Source of the DNA: Saprospiraceae bacterium
GTDB taxonomy: Bacteria; Bacteroidota; Bacteroidia; Chitinophagales; Saprospiraceae
Assembly (NCBI GenBank): GCA_028285545.1
Contig: JANQPA010000004.1
Coordinates: 1-64,000 of the forward strand
DNA: 64,000 nucleotides
Direction: 5' to 3'
The notes beneath the pieces were generated by a model. That model was not told where the DNA came from. It was given only the letters and a program-made list of their open reading frames with translations, and made no database searches. Every line of letters starts with the position of its first letter. Position 1 is the first letter of the stretch. This document shows positions 1 to 9,127 of the stretch, one piece after another. A program made the position numbers and the translations under genes.

Positions 1-96
1 CTGGTAGTCTGGTAGTCTGGTAGTCTGGTAGTCTGGTAGTCTGGTAGTCTGGTAGTCTGGTAGTCTGGTAGTCTGGTAGTCTGGTAGTCTGGTAAT
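1..96. repeat. 8-bp tandem repeat (VNTR)
   Basis: The window opens inside a head-to-tail array of the octamer CTGGTAGT. Eleven perfect copies fill 1-88, and a twelfth copy with one change (CTGGTAAT) ends at 96. The array probably continues beyond the left edge. The unit is not a multiple of 3, so it would not stay in frame if translated. It lies about 145 bp upstream of the gene at 242. Polymerase slippage could change its length. No coding or regulatory role is visible. Confidence 0.95.
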
Positions 97-241
97 ATAT
101 CCAAAATTCAATCATTCAAAATTCAAAATGGGAATAGTTCAATAAAGTGTGTCTAAAAGCACAAATAAATACCCAAACCTTAAATTCAAAACTCCTTAAA
201 CCTGAACACCTGATAACTTAACAACAAAAAATCAACAACAT

Positions 242-1099
242 ATGAGAAGCATCACTTTAAGTTTTCTATTTCTATTCCTTCTAAATACTACTTTCACGCA
301 AGTAAATATTGAAGGAAAAATTGTCGATGCTGCCACTCAGGATCCCATTCCCTTTGTAAACATAGGTATTAAAAAACTCGCAACAGGTACTGTTACCGAT
401 GAAGAAGGGAATTACATCCTTACTTTAAAGAAGGAGACCAACAATGAAATGGTTACAATTTCTTCTATCGGCTATGTTTCTAAGCAAATCCAATTACAAG
501 ATTTAATGAAGAAACCTAAAGTTGAGCTGGAAGCCAGACCTTACGAAGCCCCTATGGTGGAATTGTCTGCCAAAAAATTATTAAAAAAAGAGATCACCAT
601 AGGTAATGACCAAGTAAAACGAGATAATAGCGTAGGTTTTGGGGGCAGTCAACTTGGAACCGAAATTGGTGCTCTCTTACCAATAGTGAAAGAAACCTGG
701 TTAAAAAGTGCACACTTTGTAGTAAATCGCACCAATGGAGATAAATTATTGTTTAGGCTAAACATCTATAAATATCAAAATGAAAAAGTAGGCGATAATC
801 TACTATCAGAAAATATATTAGTGGAGGCCCCTTTGCAGAAAGGCGTCCTAAATGTTGATCTAAGCGATTACAATATTCTAGTTGATCAGGACATTATCCT
901 ATCCCTTCAATGGATTAAGGATTATGATGGAAAAGGAGAGGTAATCATTTCATTTAATGCCAATCGCTCCAAAAAACACAATAATTTCTTCCTAAAAAAC
1001 ACCAGTGTTAGTGACTATAAAAGAGTTAGCACTTCCATACGGGCAGCTCCCAAAATGGCTTTATGTTTTTATGTAATAGGCCAACAAGTAAAGGAGTAG
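242..1099 (+). CDS. Secreted CarboxypepD_reg-like domain protein
   Basis: 285 residues. A signal peptide (about residues 1-20, ending TFTQ) is followed by a carboxypeptidase-regulatory-like beta-sandwich at about 22-95, with the typical EGKIVDAATQDPIPFVNI start and the TGTVTDEEGNY turn. In the Bacteroidota this domain usually caps TonB-dependent receptors, but here no receptor barrel follows. The remaining ~190 residues are not recognised; they look beta-rich and soluble. The protein is probably exported to the periplasm or outer membrane. It is preceded by the 8-bp tandem array and followed by an S41 protease in the same direction. The domain call is solid; the biological role is unknown. 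Confidence 0.85.
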   Translation: MRSITLSFLFLFLLNTTFTQVNIEGKIVDAATQDPIPFVNIGIKKLATGTVTDEEGNYILTLKKETNNEMVTISSIGYVSKQIQLQDLMKKPKVELEARPYEAPMVELSAKKLLKKEITIGNDQVKRDNSVGFGGSQLGTEIGALLPIVKETWLKSAHFVVNRTNGDKLLFRLNIYKYQNEKVGDNLLSENILVEAPLQKGVLNVDLSDYNILVDQDIILSLQWIKDYDGKGEVIISFNANRSKKHNNFFLKNTSVSDYKRVSTSIRAAPKMALCFYVIGQQVKE

Positions 1100-1191
1100 C
1101 TTATTTTGTGTAACCAAAGGCCTCAAAAAAAAGTCATTCAAATACGGATTAAAACATCTGCTTTTTAAAGCTCTCTGTCAAAACCTTAAGT

Positions 1192-2883
1192 ATGAAACTG
1201 GCTCTCTTTCCCAAAAAAATGACCTATATAATATTTCTGGCCTGTTCTTTCTATCAATGTAATCCGCCAGATATAGTAACTGAAACCGAAAAACTAAGTT
1301 ATCTGGCTAAAAGTTGGGGCTTAGCCAAATACCATCATCCTGACATTGGATCTGGTAAAATAAACTGGGATAGTGTTTTAATCACCCACATAGACTTGAT
1401 AAGATCTACTAATTCTAATGATGAATTCAATCAAGCCCTTAGACAAATGCTGGATATACCCGGCCAGCCAAAATCAAGATCTGTTCCTTCAGTTTGTAAT
1501 TTTGAGGATGTTGAATCCTTAGTTGATTTTAGTTGGATTAAATCTTCAAGCTTATCTGAAAGCAACCAACAAATCTTGGGATCTCTGCTTGATAAGAAGG
1601 AAAAATTTTCTAATAAATATGTTTCCGATTCTGTAGGGGCGCGTTCTCTTAATTATGCTCGTTTTTATGAAGATCCTATGGAGGATGCCGACATGAGCCA
1701 GGCAGCTAATCGCCTTTTGGGATTATTCCGATATTGGAATATCATCGAGTATTTTTTTCCTTATAAGGATTTATGTGACCAGTCCTGGGATGAAGTTTTG
1801 ACAGAATTTATTCCCAGATTCCTAAGAGCTGATACCAAAGAAAAATACTATGAAGAGTTATTATTACTAAGTACCAGGATTAACGATGGTCATGCCAATA
1901 TTCCCTTTCACCCTGAATTAAGACGTGCTTTTTTTGGTCAATTTAGAGTGCCATTCTCTGTGAGGTTACTAGGGGACCAACTCATTGTAGATGGGATATT
2001 ATCTGATAGCCTCTGTCAGACTAATAATATAAAGTTAGGGGATCAAATAAGTTCCATAAATGGTCAAGAGCTTATGCCTCAAGTAAAAAATCTGGGACGA
2101 TATTTACCTAATCCCAATACTGCATTTCATAATAACGAAATTTGCAGATACCTGCTAAATGGCAATTCCAATACATTACAATTAGAGCTTCGAAGAGATT
2201 CAGAGTCCATTCAACAAACCATCCAACGTTATTCTTTTCCAGACATTCGAAAATATAGAGATCCTAAAGAGGTGGAGCCCTGGAAAATTCTTGATGCCAA
2301 TATTGCATATGCCCATATGGGAGAGTTAAATTTAGAGCACTTAGAAACTTTTTTTTCAAAAATTAAAAATACGAAAGGTCTAATTCTTGACTTCCGGCAC
2401 TATCCAAATTGGGAAATTTTGTATGAATTCCTAAGTCATTTTTACAATGAAGTAAAGCCCTTTGTATTGCTCAAATCTCAGTGTTTAGATCAACCAGGGA
2501 CTTATTATCGGCATTTTTCAGAAAAAGACATTGCAGATATCAAGCCTCTGGATTACGAATATGATCAACCCATTTTGATTTTAGTCAATGAAAACACCCT
2601 TAGTTTTGGCGAATATTTTGTAATGGCCTTACAAGTTTTGGAAAATGTAAGTGTCATAGGAACTCAAACAGCAGGACAAGATGGCAACCAGGTTGGTATT
2701 GATATGCCAGGAGGCATGCGAATGTTTATGTCAAGCTTAGGTATCTATTATCCAAATGGCGAAAATTCCCAACGATCTGGTATAAAAATAGATGAAGTGG
2801 TTCCACTTAAACTCGAAGATATAAAGTCTGGAACTGATGGCTTGTTGAATTATTCTATCAGTAAATTAAATTCCGTCAACTAA
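1192..2883 (+). CDS. S41 family peptidase (tail-specific protease type), probable lipoprotein
   Basis: 563 residues. The N-terminus is hydrophobic with cysteines at the end (IIFLAC, then FYQC), suggesting a lipoprotein; M10 at 1219 is an alternative start. A PDZ-like segment (LGDQISSINGQEL) sits near residues 280-293. The C-terminal S41 core has LILDFRHYPN and the nucleophile region NENTLSFGEYF, with Ser471 and Glu474 in the S-x-x-E arrangement, followed by GTQTAGQDGNQ. Such enzymes cleave C-terminal tails of exported proteins, and Bacteroidota have many lipoprotein paralogues of unknown substrate. Its last 18 bp overlap the convergent gene at 2866-3336. Confidence 0.88.
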   Translation: MKLALFPKKMTYIIFLACSFYQCNPPDIVTETEKLSYLAKSWGLAKYHHPDIGSGKINWDSVLITHIDLIRSTNSNDEFNQALRQMLDIPGQPKSRSVPSVCNFEDVESLVDFSWIKSSSLSESNQQILGSLLDKKEKFSNKYVSDSVGARSLNYARFYEDPMEDADMSQAANRLLGLFRYWNIIEYFFPYKDLCDQSWDEVLTEFIPRFLRADTKEKYYEELLLLSTRINDGHANIPFHPELRRAFFGQFRVPFSVRLLGDQLIVDGILSDSLCQTNNIKLGDQISSINGQELMPQVKNLGRYLPNPNTAFHNNEICRYLLNGNSNTLQLELRRDSESIQQTIQRYSFPDIRKYRDPKEVEPWKILDANIAYAHMGELNLEHLETFFSKIKNTKGLILDFRHYPNWEILYEFLSHFYNEVKPFVLLKSQCLDQPGTYYRHFSEKDIADIKPLDYEYDQPILILVNENTLSFGEYFVMALQVLENVSVIGTQTAGQDGNQVGIDMPGGMRMFMSSLGIYYPNGENSQRSGIKIDEVVPLKLEDIKSGTDGLLNYSISKLNSVN

Positions 2884-3336
2884 AAATGACCTGAATAATA
2901 GATCAACTTTTTTCAAAAAAATAAAATCAAGAATCAACAATCCTATGCCTTGGAGTATTACAGCTATCCCAAAGCCTTTTAACATTTGTTGGTATTTAAC
3001 AGATTTAAAACCCTGCCATATTAATATTCCACCACAAATACCATAAAATATATCTAATCCAATATTAATTCGCATCCACTTAATAATATGTGAAAAGATT
3101 TGCTCTATATATACTTCACTTGGGATGTGGATATGCTCCAAAAGGATAATTACAATTACAAAATTGATAGTAGCCCATACTACAGTCATTAAAGCAAAAT
3201 TGTTACCAAATTTTTTTCTCGACAAACCAAACATTATTGCCAAGACAAAGGATATTGCAATAAAAATCAACAAGAATACACAATGTTGATAAGAGAGATT
3301 AAAAATGGCTCTACTAAAGTTCATATCCCAATTCAA
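2866..3336 (-). CDS. Four-helix membrane protein, DUF6992-like
   Basis: 156 residues with four predicted membrane helices (about 18-38, 48-66, 93-110 and 119-140). The layout, with a conserved-looking INIGLDIFYGICGG stretch and a QGIGLLILDFIFL final helix, resembles the DUF6992 family of small Bacteroidota membrane proteins; that family call is from memory and tentative. It is transcribed towards the S41 protease and overlaps its 3' end by 18 bp, so the two messages are antisense at their ends. M5 of the predicted protein (MNFSRAIF) is an alternative start. Function unknown. Confidence 0.7.
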   Translation of the reverse strand: MNWDMNFSRAIFNLSYQHCVFLLIFIAISFVLAIMFGLSRKKFGNNFALMTVVWATINFVIVIILLEHIHIPSEVYIEQIFSHIIKWMRINIGLDIFYGICGGILIWQGFKSVKYQQMLKGFGIAVILQGIGLLILDFIFLKKVDLLFRSFLVDGI

Positions 3337-3391
3337 TCTTATTTTTTGAACTATTTCATTAATTTAAAGCATCACTTCAACTAATCCACTT

Positions 3392-4876
3392 ATGAATAGG
3401 CAAAAAATAATTCTATTTTTCTATTTATCACATTTTTTGATTTTGACTTTAGGATTTTCGATTCAAGCTTGTCAACCCTCCCCTATTGATGAATCCAAGC
3501 CTTCGTTAGCCATCACTAATGTCACCGTTATAGATGCTCATCAAGGTCAATTGGAAAATATGACCGTTTTAATTCAAGAAAATCGGATTCTTAAAGTGGA
3601 AAAATCAGAGGATTTGTCTCCGCCTGAATCTTCTACTGTTATTAATGGCCAAGGAAAGTATTTAATCCCCGGTCTTTGGGATGCTCACGTACATCTTACT
3701 TATGATGCTGATATCACCCCTGCCATGTTTGATCTTTTTCTGATAAATGGCATTACAAGTATCAGAGATACAGGTGGAAAAATTGAACTAGTGAAGCCCC
3801 TGAAGGAAGAAGCAAATAACAATCCCAACACCAGCCCCCGTGTAATGATTTCAGGGCCCCTCATAGATGGTATTCCTACAGTTTACGATGGCAACACTCC
3901 TGGAAGACCTGAACTTGGGGTGGGGGTCGGAACCCCTGATGAAGCCCGAGTATTGGTAAGACAGCTGAAAAATGAGGGGGTGGACCTGCTAAAAGCTTAT
4001 GAAATGCTTCAACCTGAAGTATATCAAGCCGTTCTGGAAGAAGCAAAAGTCCATGGTCTACCCGTAACGGGTCATGTACCACTAAGTATGGACGTGGTAA
4101 GTGCTTCCAAGGCAGGCTTAAATAGCATTGAACATATGCGCAACCTGGAAATGTCTTGCACCAGAGATTGGTCTCAATTAATGGAAATAAGAAGAAAGGA
4201 ATTAGCAAATGGAAAAGAAGAAACAGGAGGAGCCCTACGAAGTCGACTTCATCAGCTTCATCGCTACCAGGCCATTGCCAATCAAGATCCGGCAACCCGC
4301 TCCGAAGTTCTTTCTGCTTTAGCAGAGAACAATACCTGGCTAGTACCTACCCTAACCATATTGGCAGCCAGAGAAAATCGGGTATGGGCACGGCCGAAGT
4401 GGAGAGCTGATTATAAATATCTTCCAGATTCAGTGGATCTGCAATGGACTACTCGATCTGTTGGTATTGCCGATCTTCCTGTTGATTCCCTTGCGGTTGT
4501 TTTTGCCAACTGGGGTTATGATATGGTAAGTCGCCTTCCAGATGCAGGAGTTAAAATAATGGCTGGAACAGATACCCCCATTGCCTTTCTGACTCCAGGG
4601 TTTAGCTTGCATGAGGAATTAAGATTATTGGTAAAATCTGGACTTACTCCACTAGAAGTGTTAGAAGCAGCTACCATAAGGCCAGCAGAATATTTTAACA
4701 TGGAAGAAGAATTGGGTACTATTGAAGAAGGAAAGCTGGCAGATCTGGTCCTTTTAAAACAAAACCCTTTAGAAGACATCCGAAATTCACAATCTATTGA
4801 CATAGTAATAAAAAATGGAAATCTGCTAAACCGAGAAACATTAGCAATGATGGCAAAGAAATTAGATGATAAATAA
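3392..4876 (+). CDS. Amidohydrolase family lipoprotein (imidazolonepropionase/prolidase-like)
   Basis: 494 residues. A lipoprotein signal ends at LGFSIQAC. The metal-dependent TIM-barrel hydrolase signature is complete: H99-V-H101 after LIPGLWDAHVHL, Lys201 in LLKAYEM (candidate bridging lysine), His228 (TGHVPLS), His248 (EHM) and Asp394 (AGTDTP). A composite beta-domain flanks the barrel (ITNVTVIDAHQG at the start, LADLVLLKQNP at the end). Secreted members cleave cyclic amides or dipeptides; the substrate cannot be read from sequence. It is followed after 9 bp by a VOC gene. A distant paralogue, broken by a stop codon, lies at 61627-63048. Confidence 0.9.
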   Translation: MNRQKIILFFYLSHFLILTLGFSIQACQPSPIDESKPSLAITNVTVIDAHQGQLENMTVLIQENRILKVEKSEDLSPPESSTVINGQGKYLIPGLWDAHVHLTYDADITPAMFDLFLINGITSIRDTGGKIELVKPLKEEANNNPNTSPRVMISGPLIDGIPTVYDGNTPGRPELGVGVGTPDEARVLVRQLKNEGVDLLKAYEMLQPEVYQAVLEEAKVHGLPVTGHVPLSMDVVSASKAGLNSIEHMRNLEMSCTRDWSQLMEIRRKELANGKEETGGALRSRLHQLHRYQAIANQDPATRSEVLSALAENNTWLVPTLTILAARENRVWARPKWRADYKYLPDSVDLQWTTRSVGIADLPVDSLAVVFANWGYDMVSRLPDAGVKIMAGTDTPIAFLTPGFSLHEELRLLVKSGLTPLEVLEAATIRPAEYFNMEEELGTIEEGKLADLVLLKQNPLEDIRNSQSIDIVIKNGNLLNRETLAMMAKKLDDK

Positions 4877-4885
4877 ATAGTACAT

Positions 4886-5383
4886 GTGAAAAAAGAATAT
4901 ACCATCCCTAACCATACCAGAATTGGCCATGTACACCTGAAAGTATCTGACCTGGATATGTCTTTGGCATTCTATTGTGATCTATTGGGTTTTGAATTAA
5001 TGATGAAATATGGAAACGAGGCAGCCTTCATTTCTGCTGGTGGATACCATCATCATATTGGATTGAATGTATGGTACAGTAAAGGAGCTTCTCCAGCACC
5101 TCAAAGAGCGCCAGGTTTATTTCATTCGGCCATTCTTTTTCCCAGCAGAAGAGATTTGGCTGTTATTTTAAATAGACTCAACGAAAAGCAATATCCTTTA
5201 ACGGGTGCCGCAGATCATGGTGTATCCGAAGCCTTATACCTAGATGATCCTGATAAAAATGGGGTTGAACTTTACTGGGATCGTCCTGAACATCTTTGGC
5301 CCAAAAAACCAGATGGTTCTTTAGATATGTATACCCGCAGACTAGATTTGGATAATTTATTAAGCGAACTAAAAACCAGTTAA
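4886..5383 (+). CDS. VOC family protein (glyoxalase/extradiol dioxygenase-like)
   Basis: 165 residues starting at GTG, 9 bp after the amidohydrolase. It shows a vicinal-oxygen-chelate fold: RIGHVHLKVSDLDMSLAFY opens the first module, PGLFHSAILFPSR the second, and NGVELYWDRP closes it. His16 or His18, the His of PGLFHSA and the Glu of NGVELY are candidate metal ligands. The pattern is closest to CatE-type 2,3-dioxygenase-like proteins common beside hydrolases. Translational coupling with the upstream gene is likely from the spacing. No internal ATG would keep the first metal-binding strand, which supports the GTG start. Confidence 0.85.
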   Translation: MKKEYTIPNHTRIGHVHLKVSDLDMSLAFYCDLLGFELMMKYGNEAAFISAGGYHHHIGLNVWYSKGASPAPQRAPGLFHSAILFPSRRDLAVILNRLNEKQYPLTGAADHGVSEALYLDDPDKNGVELYWDRPEHLWPKKPDGSLDMYTRRLDLDNLLSELKTS

Positions 5384-5430
5384 GATTTATTAAAACAAGC
5401 TAATTACCAAAAAGAAAAAATATTCAACCA

Positions 5431-6228
5431 ATGAAAAGAAGAGAATTCATTCGCACTTCAGGAATTTTAGGGGCTGCCCCATTTATTTCCAAAGAAGGCT
5501 TAGCATCTCCTTTATCAAAATCAAACATGGCTGGAACGCCTCGAATTTTTGTAACTGGCGGCAGTTCTGATGATACCATGATGAAATATTTTATGGGCCT
5601 GACGGGTAAGAAAAAGCCCAAAATCTGCCTACTCCCTACAGCTTCAGCCGACCGAGACTCTAGAATTCTTAGATGGTTTGAACGTGCCAATGGACTCGGC
5701 TTTGAGCCTTATGTACAACGCATGTTTGTGTCCAGCTATCGGCAAAAGGTTGAATTCGAACCTTTCCTTTTGAGCATGGATGCCATTTGGGTTTCTGGAG
5801 GAAACACGTTGAATCTTATTGCTATCTGGAAAGCACATGGCATTGATAAAATTCTAAAAAAGGCATGGGATCAGGGAATCGTTCTTGGTGGAGGTAGTGC
5901 TGGGTCTATCTGTTGGTTCGAGCAAGGTTCTACGGATTCTCGCCCTGTTGAATTATCGGCTATGGAGGCCCTGGGTTTTCTAAAAGGAAGTCATTGCCCT
6001 CATTATTATTCCGAAGGCCCAAGAAGGGATTCCTACCACGAAATGATTATGGATGGACGATTAAAGGATGGTTATGCCCTGGATGATCGTGTGGGATTAT
6101 TATTTGAAAGACAAGAATTGAAAAAAGTGGTTACCTCGCGTAAAGATGGGAAAGGATTTTATGTTAGTAAGGTCAATGGGAAAATCGTAGAAAAAGAGTT
6201 AAAAGCGGAAGTTTTGGCAAATAACTAA
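5431..6228 (+). CDS. Peptidase S51 family protein (PepE/cyanophycinase-like), exported
   Basis: 265 residues. The N-terminus (MKRREFIRTSGILGAAPF) has a twin-arginine-like pair before a short hydrophobic stretch, suggesting export. The S51 core follows: FVTGGSSDD, ICLLPTASADRDS, IWVSGGNTLNLI, and the nucleophile elbow GGGSAGS with Ser156. The family cleaves Asp-Xaa dipeptides or beta-Asp polymers such as cyanophycin; which one applies here is unclear. It lies 47 bp after the VOC gene, so an amidohydrolase/VOC/S51 group in peptide or amide breakdown is plausible. Confidence 0.88.
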   Translation: MKRREFIRTSGILGAAPFISKEGLASPLSKSNMAGTPRIFVTGGSSDDTMMKYFMGLTGKKKPKICLLPTASADRDSRILRWFERANGLGFEPYVQRMFVSSYRQKVEFEPFLLSMDAIWVSGGNTLNLIAIWKAHGIDKILKKAWDQGIVLGGGSAGSICWFEQGSTDSRPVELSAMEALGFLKGSHCPHYYSEGPRRDSYHEMIMDGRLKDGYALDDRVGLLFERQELKKVVTSRKDGKGFYVSKVNGKIVEKELKAEVLANN

Positions 6229-6293
6229 ATTTTTTTGGACCTTGTTAGGCCAATTTAAGATTTTAAATAAACAAAAAACCACCCAAATCACCA

Positions 6294-8144
6294 ATGAAAC
6301 CAGAAGTCTATATTACTTCAATCGGGACATTTTTACCCAATGCACCAATCCTTAATGAGCAAATGGAAGAATTCCTGGGGCTGGTCAATGGCCACCCCAG
6401 CCGCTTACGGCCCAGGATTTTGAAACAAAATGGCATCACCACTCGCTATTACGCTCTGGATAAGGAAGGGACTACCACCCATTCCAATGCGCAATTGGCA
6501 GCTAAAGCTATTTCTGCGGCCCTTGAAAAAAATAGCTTGCGGTCGGATGACGTAGAACTATTATCTACTGGAACAACACAAGGGGATTTGCCCGTGCCTG
6601 GTTTTGCAAGTATGGTCCATGCTGAGTCTTCTCTTTCAAAATGTGAAGTCGCTAGTTTTCAAAGTGTTTGTGCCAGCAGTATGATGGCTTTAAAACATGC
6701 CTACAGTCAAATAAAATCTGGAGAAAAAAATAATGCCATTTCCGTCGGAAGTGAATTGGCCAGTCGTTTGTTTAAAGGCTCAAGGTTTAAAGCTCAGAAT
6801 ATGACTAGCCTACCCTTTGATACTGAATTTTTGCGATGGATGTTGTCGGATGGTGCCGGAGCCATGGTTGTCCAAAACAAAAAGGCAGAAAAAGGCTTGT
6901 CTCTCAAAATTGAATGGATCGATATTCTTTCTCATGCCAATGAATTTCCCTTGTGTATGTATACGGGAAAAAATGATAATAAAGATCCTCAAGAGCCTAC
7001 CTGGCTGGATTATCCGGATTATAATCAGGCAGCAAATAAGGGAACCCTTAATCTCAAACAGGATGTTCGTTTATTGGATAGCCTGATAAAAACAGGAGTC
7101 TCTCATTTTTTTAATTTAATAGATCAGGGTAAAATAGTGGCCGAGGATATCGACTGGCTTTGCTGCCACTATTCGTCCAATCATTTTAAAGCTCCCATTA
7201 AATCTTTGATGGAAAAGGGAGGTGCCTTAATTCCTGAGGAAAAATGGTTCAGCAATTTGACTTATAAGGGCAACACTGGGGCGGCCTCCATTTATATTAT
7301 GCTGGAAGAATTACTTTACTCTGGAAAATTAAAGCCTGGGCAAACCATTTTATGCATGGTTCCTGAAAGTGGCCGATTTATCACTTCCTTTATGAAATTA
7401 AAAGTGGTTTCTGGCTCTTCCAACAAAGGAGTATATCCAATCCGGGACATTGAAGCTCCGGATCTTGTGGTGAATAATAATCCTACCTTAGAATGGCTGG
7501 TACGCCAATTGACTCAAATCTGGATAGATTTTGAAAGTCGACTTTTACAAGTTCCCATTGTCAAAAAAATTCACGATGGACAATTGAGCCTTGAAGATTA
7601 TAAACTATTATTAATAGACCTTAGACAACAAGTAATCGATGGTTCTCAGTGGATTACCAGGGCCGCTTCCAATATCGATATCGAATTATTTGAATTGCGA
7701 TCCGCTTTTATTCAACATGCTGCCACAGAGCATAAAGACTACCAAATTTTGGAAAGCAATTTTAAAGCATTAGGCGAAGATTTAGGTCCGATTTTAAATG
7801 GCAAAAAAAACGTGGGCAGTGAAGCGCTATCTGCGTTTATGTTTCAGCAAGCCAGTCAACGTAATCCTGTAGATTTACTGGGGGCCATGTTTATCATTGA
7901 AGGAATTGGCAAACGATTGGCTGGTTTTTGGGGAGAACTGATCAAGGACCAATTGGGCTTGAAGAAAAAGCAGGTTTCCTTTTTCACCTATCATGGAGTA
8001 GCAGATGAGGATCATTTTCATAATTTGGAAAAGGCCCTCAATCATCCGGATATCACCATGGATATTGCTGAAAGGATTGCTAAGACAGCAAAAATCACTG
8101 CTCGATTATATCAGATGCAATTGGAGGAATTAGGTAATTACTAA
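6294..8144 (+). CDS. StlD/DarB-type ketosynthase fused to haem-oxygenase-like diiron oxidase domain
   Basis: 616 residues, two enzymes in one chain. Residues 1 to ~385 are a KAS III-type thiolase fold with StlD/DarB family hallmarks (FLPNAPILN, GHPSRLRPRIL, NGITTRYYALDKEG, THSNAQLA). The triad is intact: Cys126 in SVCASSM, His292 in WLCCHYSSN, Asn327 in KGNTGAAS. Residues ~405-616 are all-helical and resemble the iron-containing haem-oxygenase-like oxidase (HDO) superfamily, with E479/H480, E536 and the diagnostic H567-x3-D571-x2-H574 array. DarB/StlD enzymes condense beta-ketoacyl chains into cyclohexanediones/dialkylresorcinols; HDO enzymes use O2 on fatty or amino acids. The product is unknown. 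Likely co-transcribed with the next gene, 65 bp on. Confidence 0.87.
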   Translation: MKPEVYITSIGTFLPNAPILNEQMEEFLGLVNGHPSRLRPRILKQNGITTRYYALDKEGTTTHSNAQLAAKAISAALEKNSLRSDDVELLSTGTTQGDLPVPGFASMVHAESSLSKCEVASFQSVCASSMMALKHAYSQIKSGEKNNAISVGSELASRLFKGSRFKAQNMTSLPFDTEFLRWMLSDGAGAMVVQNKKAEKGLSLKIEWIDILSHANEFPLCMYTGKNDNKDPQEPTWLDYPDYNQAANKGTLNLKQDVRLLDSLIKTGVSHFFNLIDQGKIVAEDIDWLCCHYSSNHFKAPIKSLMEKGGALIPEEKWFSNLTYKGNTGAASIYIMLEELLYSGKLKPGQTILCMVPESGRFITSFMKLKVVSGSSNKGVYPIRDIEAPDLVVNNNPTLEWLVRQLTQIWIDFESRLLQVPIVKKIHDGQLSLEDYKLLLIDLRQQVIDGSQWITRAASNIDIELFELRSAFIQHAATEHKDYQILESNFKALGEDLGPILNGKKNVGSEALSAFMFQQASQRNPVDLLGAMFIIEGIGKRLAGFWGELIKDQLGLKKKQVSFFTYHGVADEDHFHNLEKALNHPDITMDIAERIAKTAKITARLYQMQLEELGNY

Positions 8145-8209
8145 TTTTTTGCCGCTGTAAAACGCTGATTTTCACTGTTCTAAATTAAGCGAAATAAAAA
8201 ACAACCCAT

Positions 8210-9106
8210 ATGGAAACAGATAAAATTTTAGATGTCAATAAACACGATAGCCGTGACCCCAATCCCTGGCTGGCTATGTATTTGGACACCAGTATTCCTA
8301 TTAATGATCTAACTAAGAGGGCTTTGATGCGGGATAATAGTTCCAGATCAGTTAGGTATTTGATGCCCCTCATCCAATTCTGGTCCAAATTGACCATGTT
8401 TTTTATCCATATATTCAAGTTCTTTTTTCCAAAATTGGTGGATTCTTCCAAAATGTTGCATCGCATCCTAGCTTGGGGGATGAAGCGTTTTGTGAGTCCG
8501 GATGCCAATCTACTCATCTTCCGGCATTTTCATGTAGGTAGTGAAATCCTGGAATTTATTGCTACCAATGTGGATGGTGTGGAAGTTCAAACCAGTCCCT
8601 TAAAGCCTCATGATTTTAATGATGTAAAAGAGGATTTATTTCTTAAGCACGACCTCAATTTGTACAATTTCGTTATTAATTTGAATCGGCAGCTTAAGGA
8701 AAACAACTTGGATATGAAGGGTAAAAAGCCATTGAATATGGAAATGATTACTCCTGGAAAGTTTGATCATATCGAATTCCCAAATCGTTGGACCAATGTC
8801 CTTGATCTTCGTTCTGCTATTGAGTTATTTACGCCATTTTATCAATTTTTCCTAACAGCTAATGATTTCATCCGAGCTTCCAATTCATTACAGCTGGATG
8901 AGACTATAGGAATTTATGCTTCTCAAATATTGGGTACGCCTGGGCATTTGGGTTTGATTAATAATAAACACCCAATGGTCCCGGATACTACCTATAGTGC
9001 GGCTTTCCGCCTGGTTTTGCATGGGTTGGCAGCCGAGACATTGCATGCTGTTTTGGTGAATGTAAAATTGAACATTAACAAAGATGGAATTTTAACGCCT
9101 CAATAA
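8210..9106 (+). CDS. Conserved-looking protein of unknown function, partner of the ketosynthase-HDO fusion
   Basis: 298 residues, not recognised with confidence (a DUF6999-type family is possible, from memory only). It has no signal peptide. A hydrophobic, aromatic-rich patch at about 50-75 (LTMFFIHIFKFFFPKLV) could contact membrane or lipid. Two His/Glu clusters stand out: H106-x-H108-x3-E112-x2-E115 and H271-x4-E276-x2-H279, which could hold metal. It starts 65 bp after the ketosynthase fusion in the same direction and is followed by a hairpin at 9128-9187, so the two genes probably form a complete operon. A role in the same lipid-derived pathway is inferred from position only. Confidence 0.75.
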   Translation: METDKILDVNKHDSRDPNPWLAMYLDTSIPINDLTKRALMRDNSSRSVRYLMPLIQFWSKLTMFFIHIFKFFFPKLVDSSKMLHRILAWGMKRFVSPDANLLIFRHFHVGSEILEFIATNVDGVEVQTSPLKPHDFNDVKEDLFLKHDLNLYNFVINLNRQLKENNLDMKGKKPLNMEMITPGKFDHIEFPNRWTNVLDLRSAIELFTPFYQFFLTANDFIRASNSLQLDETIGIYASQILGTPGHLGLINNKHPMVPDTTYSAAFRLVLHGLAAETLHAVLVNVKLNINKDGILTPQ

Positions 9107-9127
9107 GTGTTGCTTAGAATATTGTTA

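Noticed and set aside
1-96. CRISPR-like array
   Set aside because: Units are 8 bp with no spacers; it is a simple tandem repeat.
3876-4295. 139-codon open frame on the minus strand
   Set aside because: It lies wholly inside the amidohydrolase gene, has no recognisable motif, and is Leu/Pro-rich in the way antisense shadows are.
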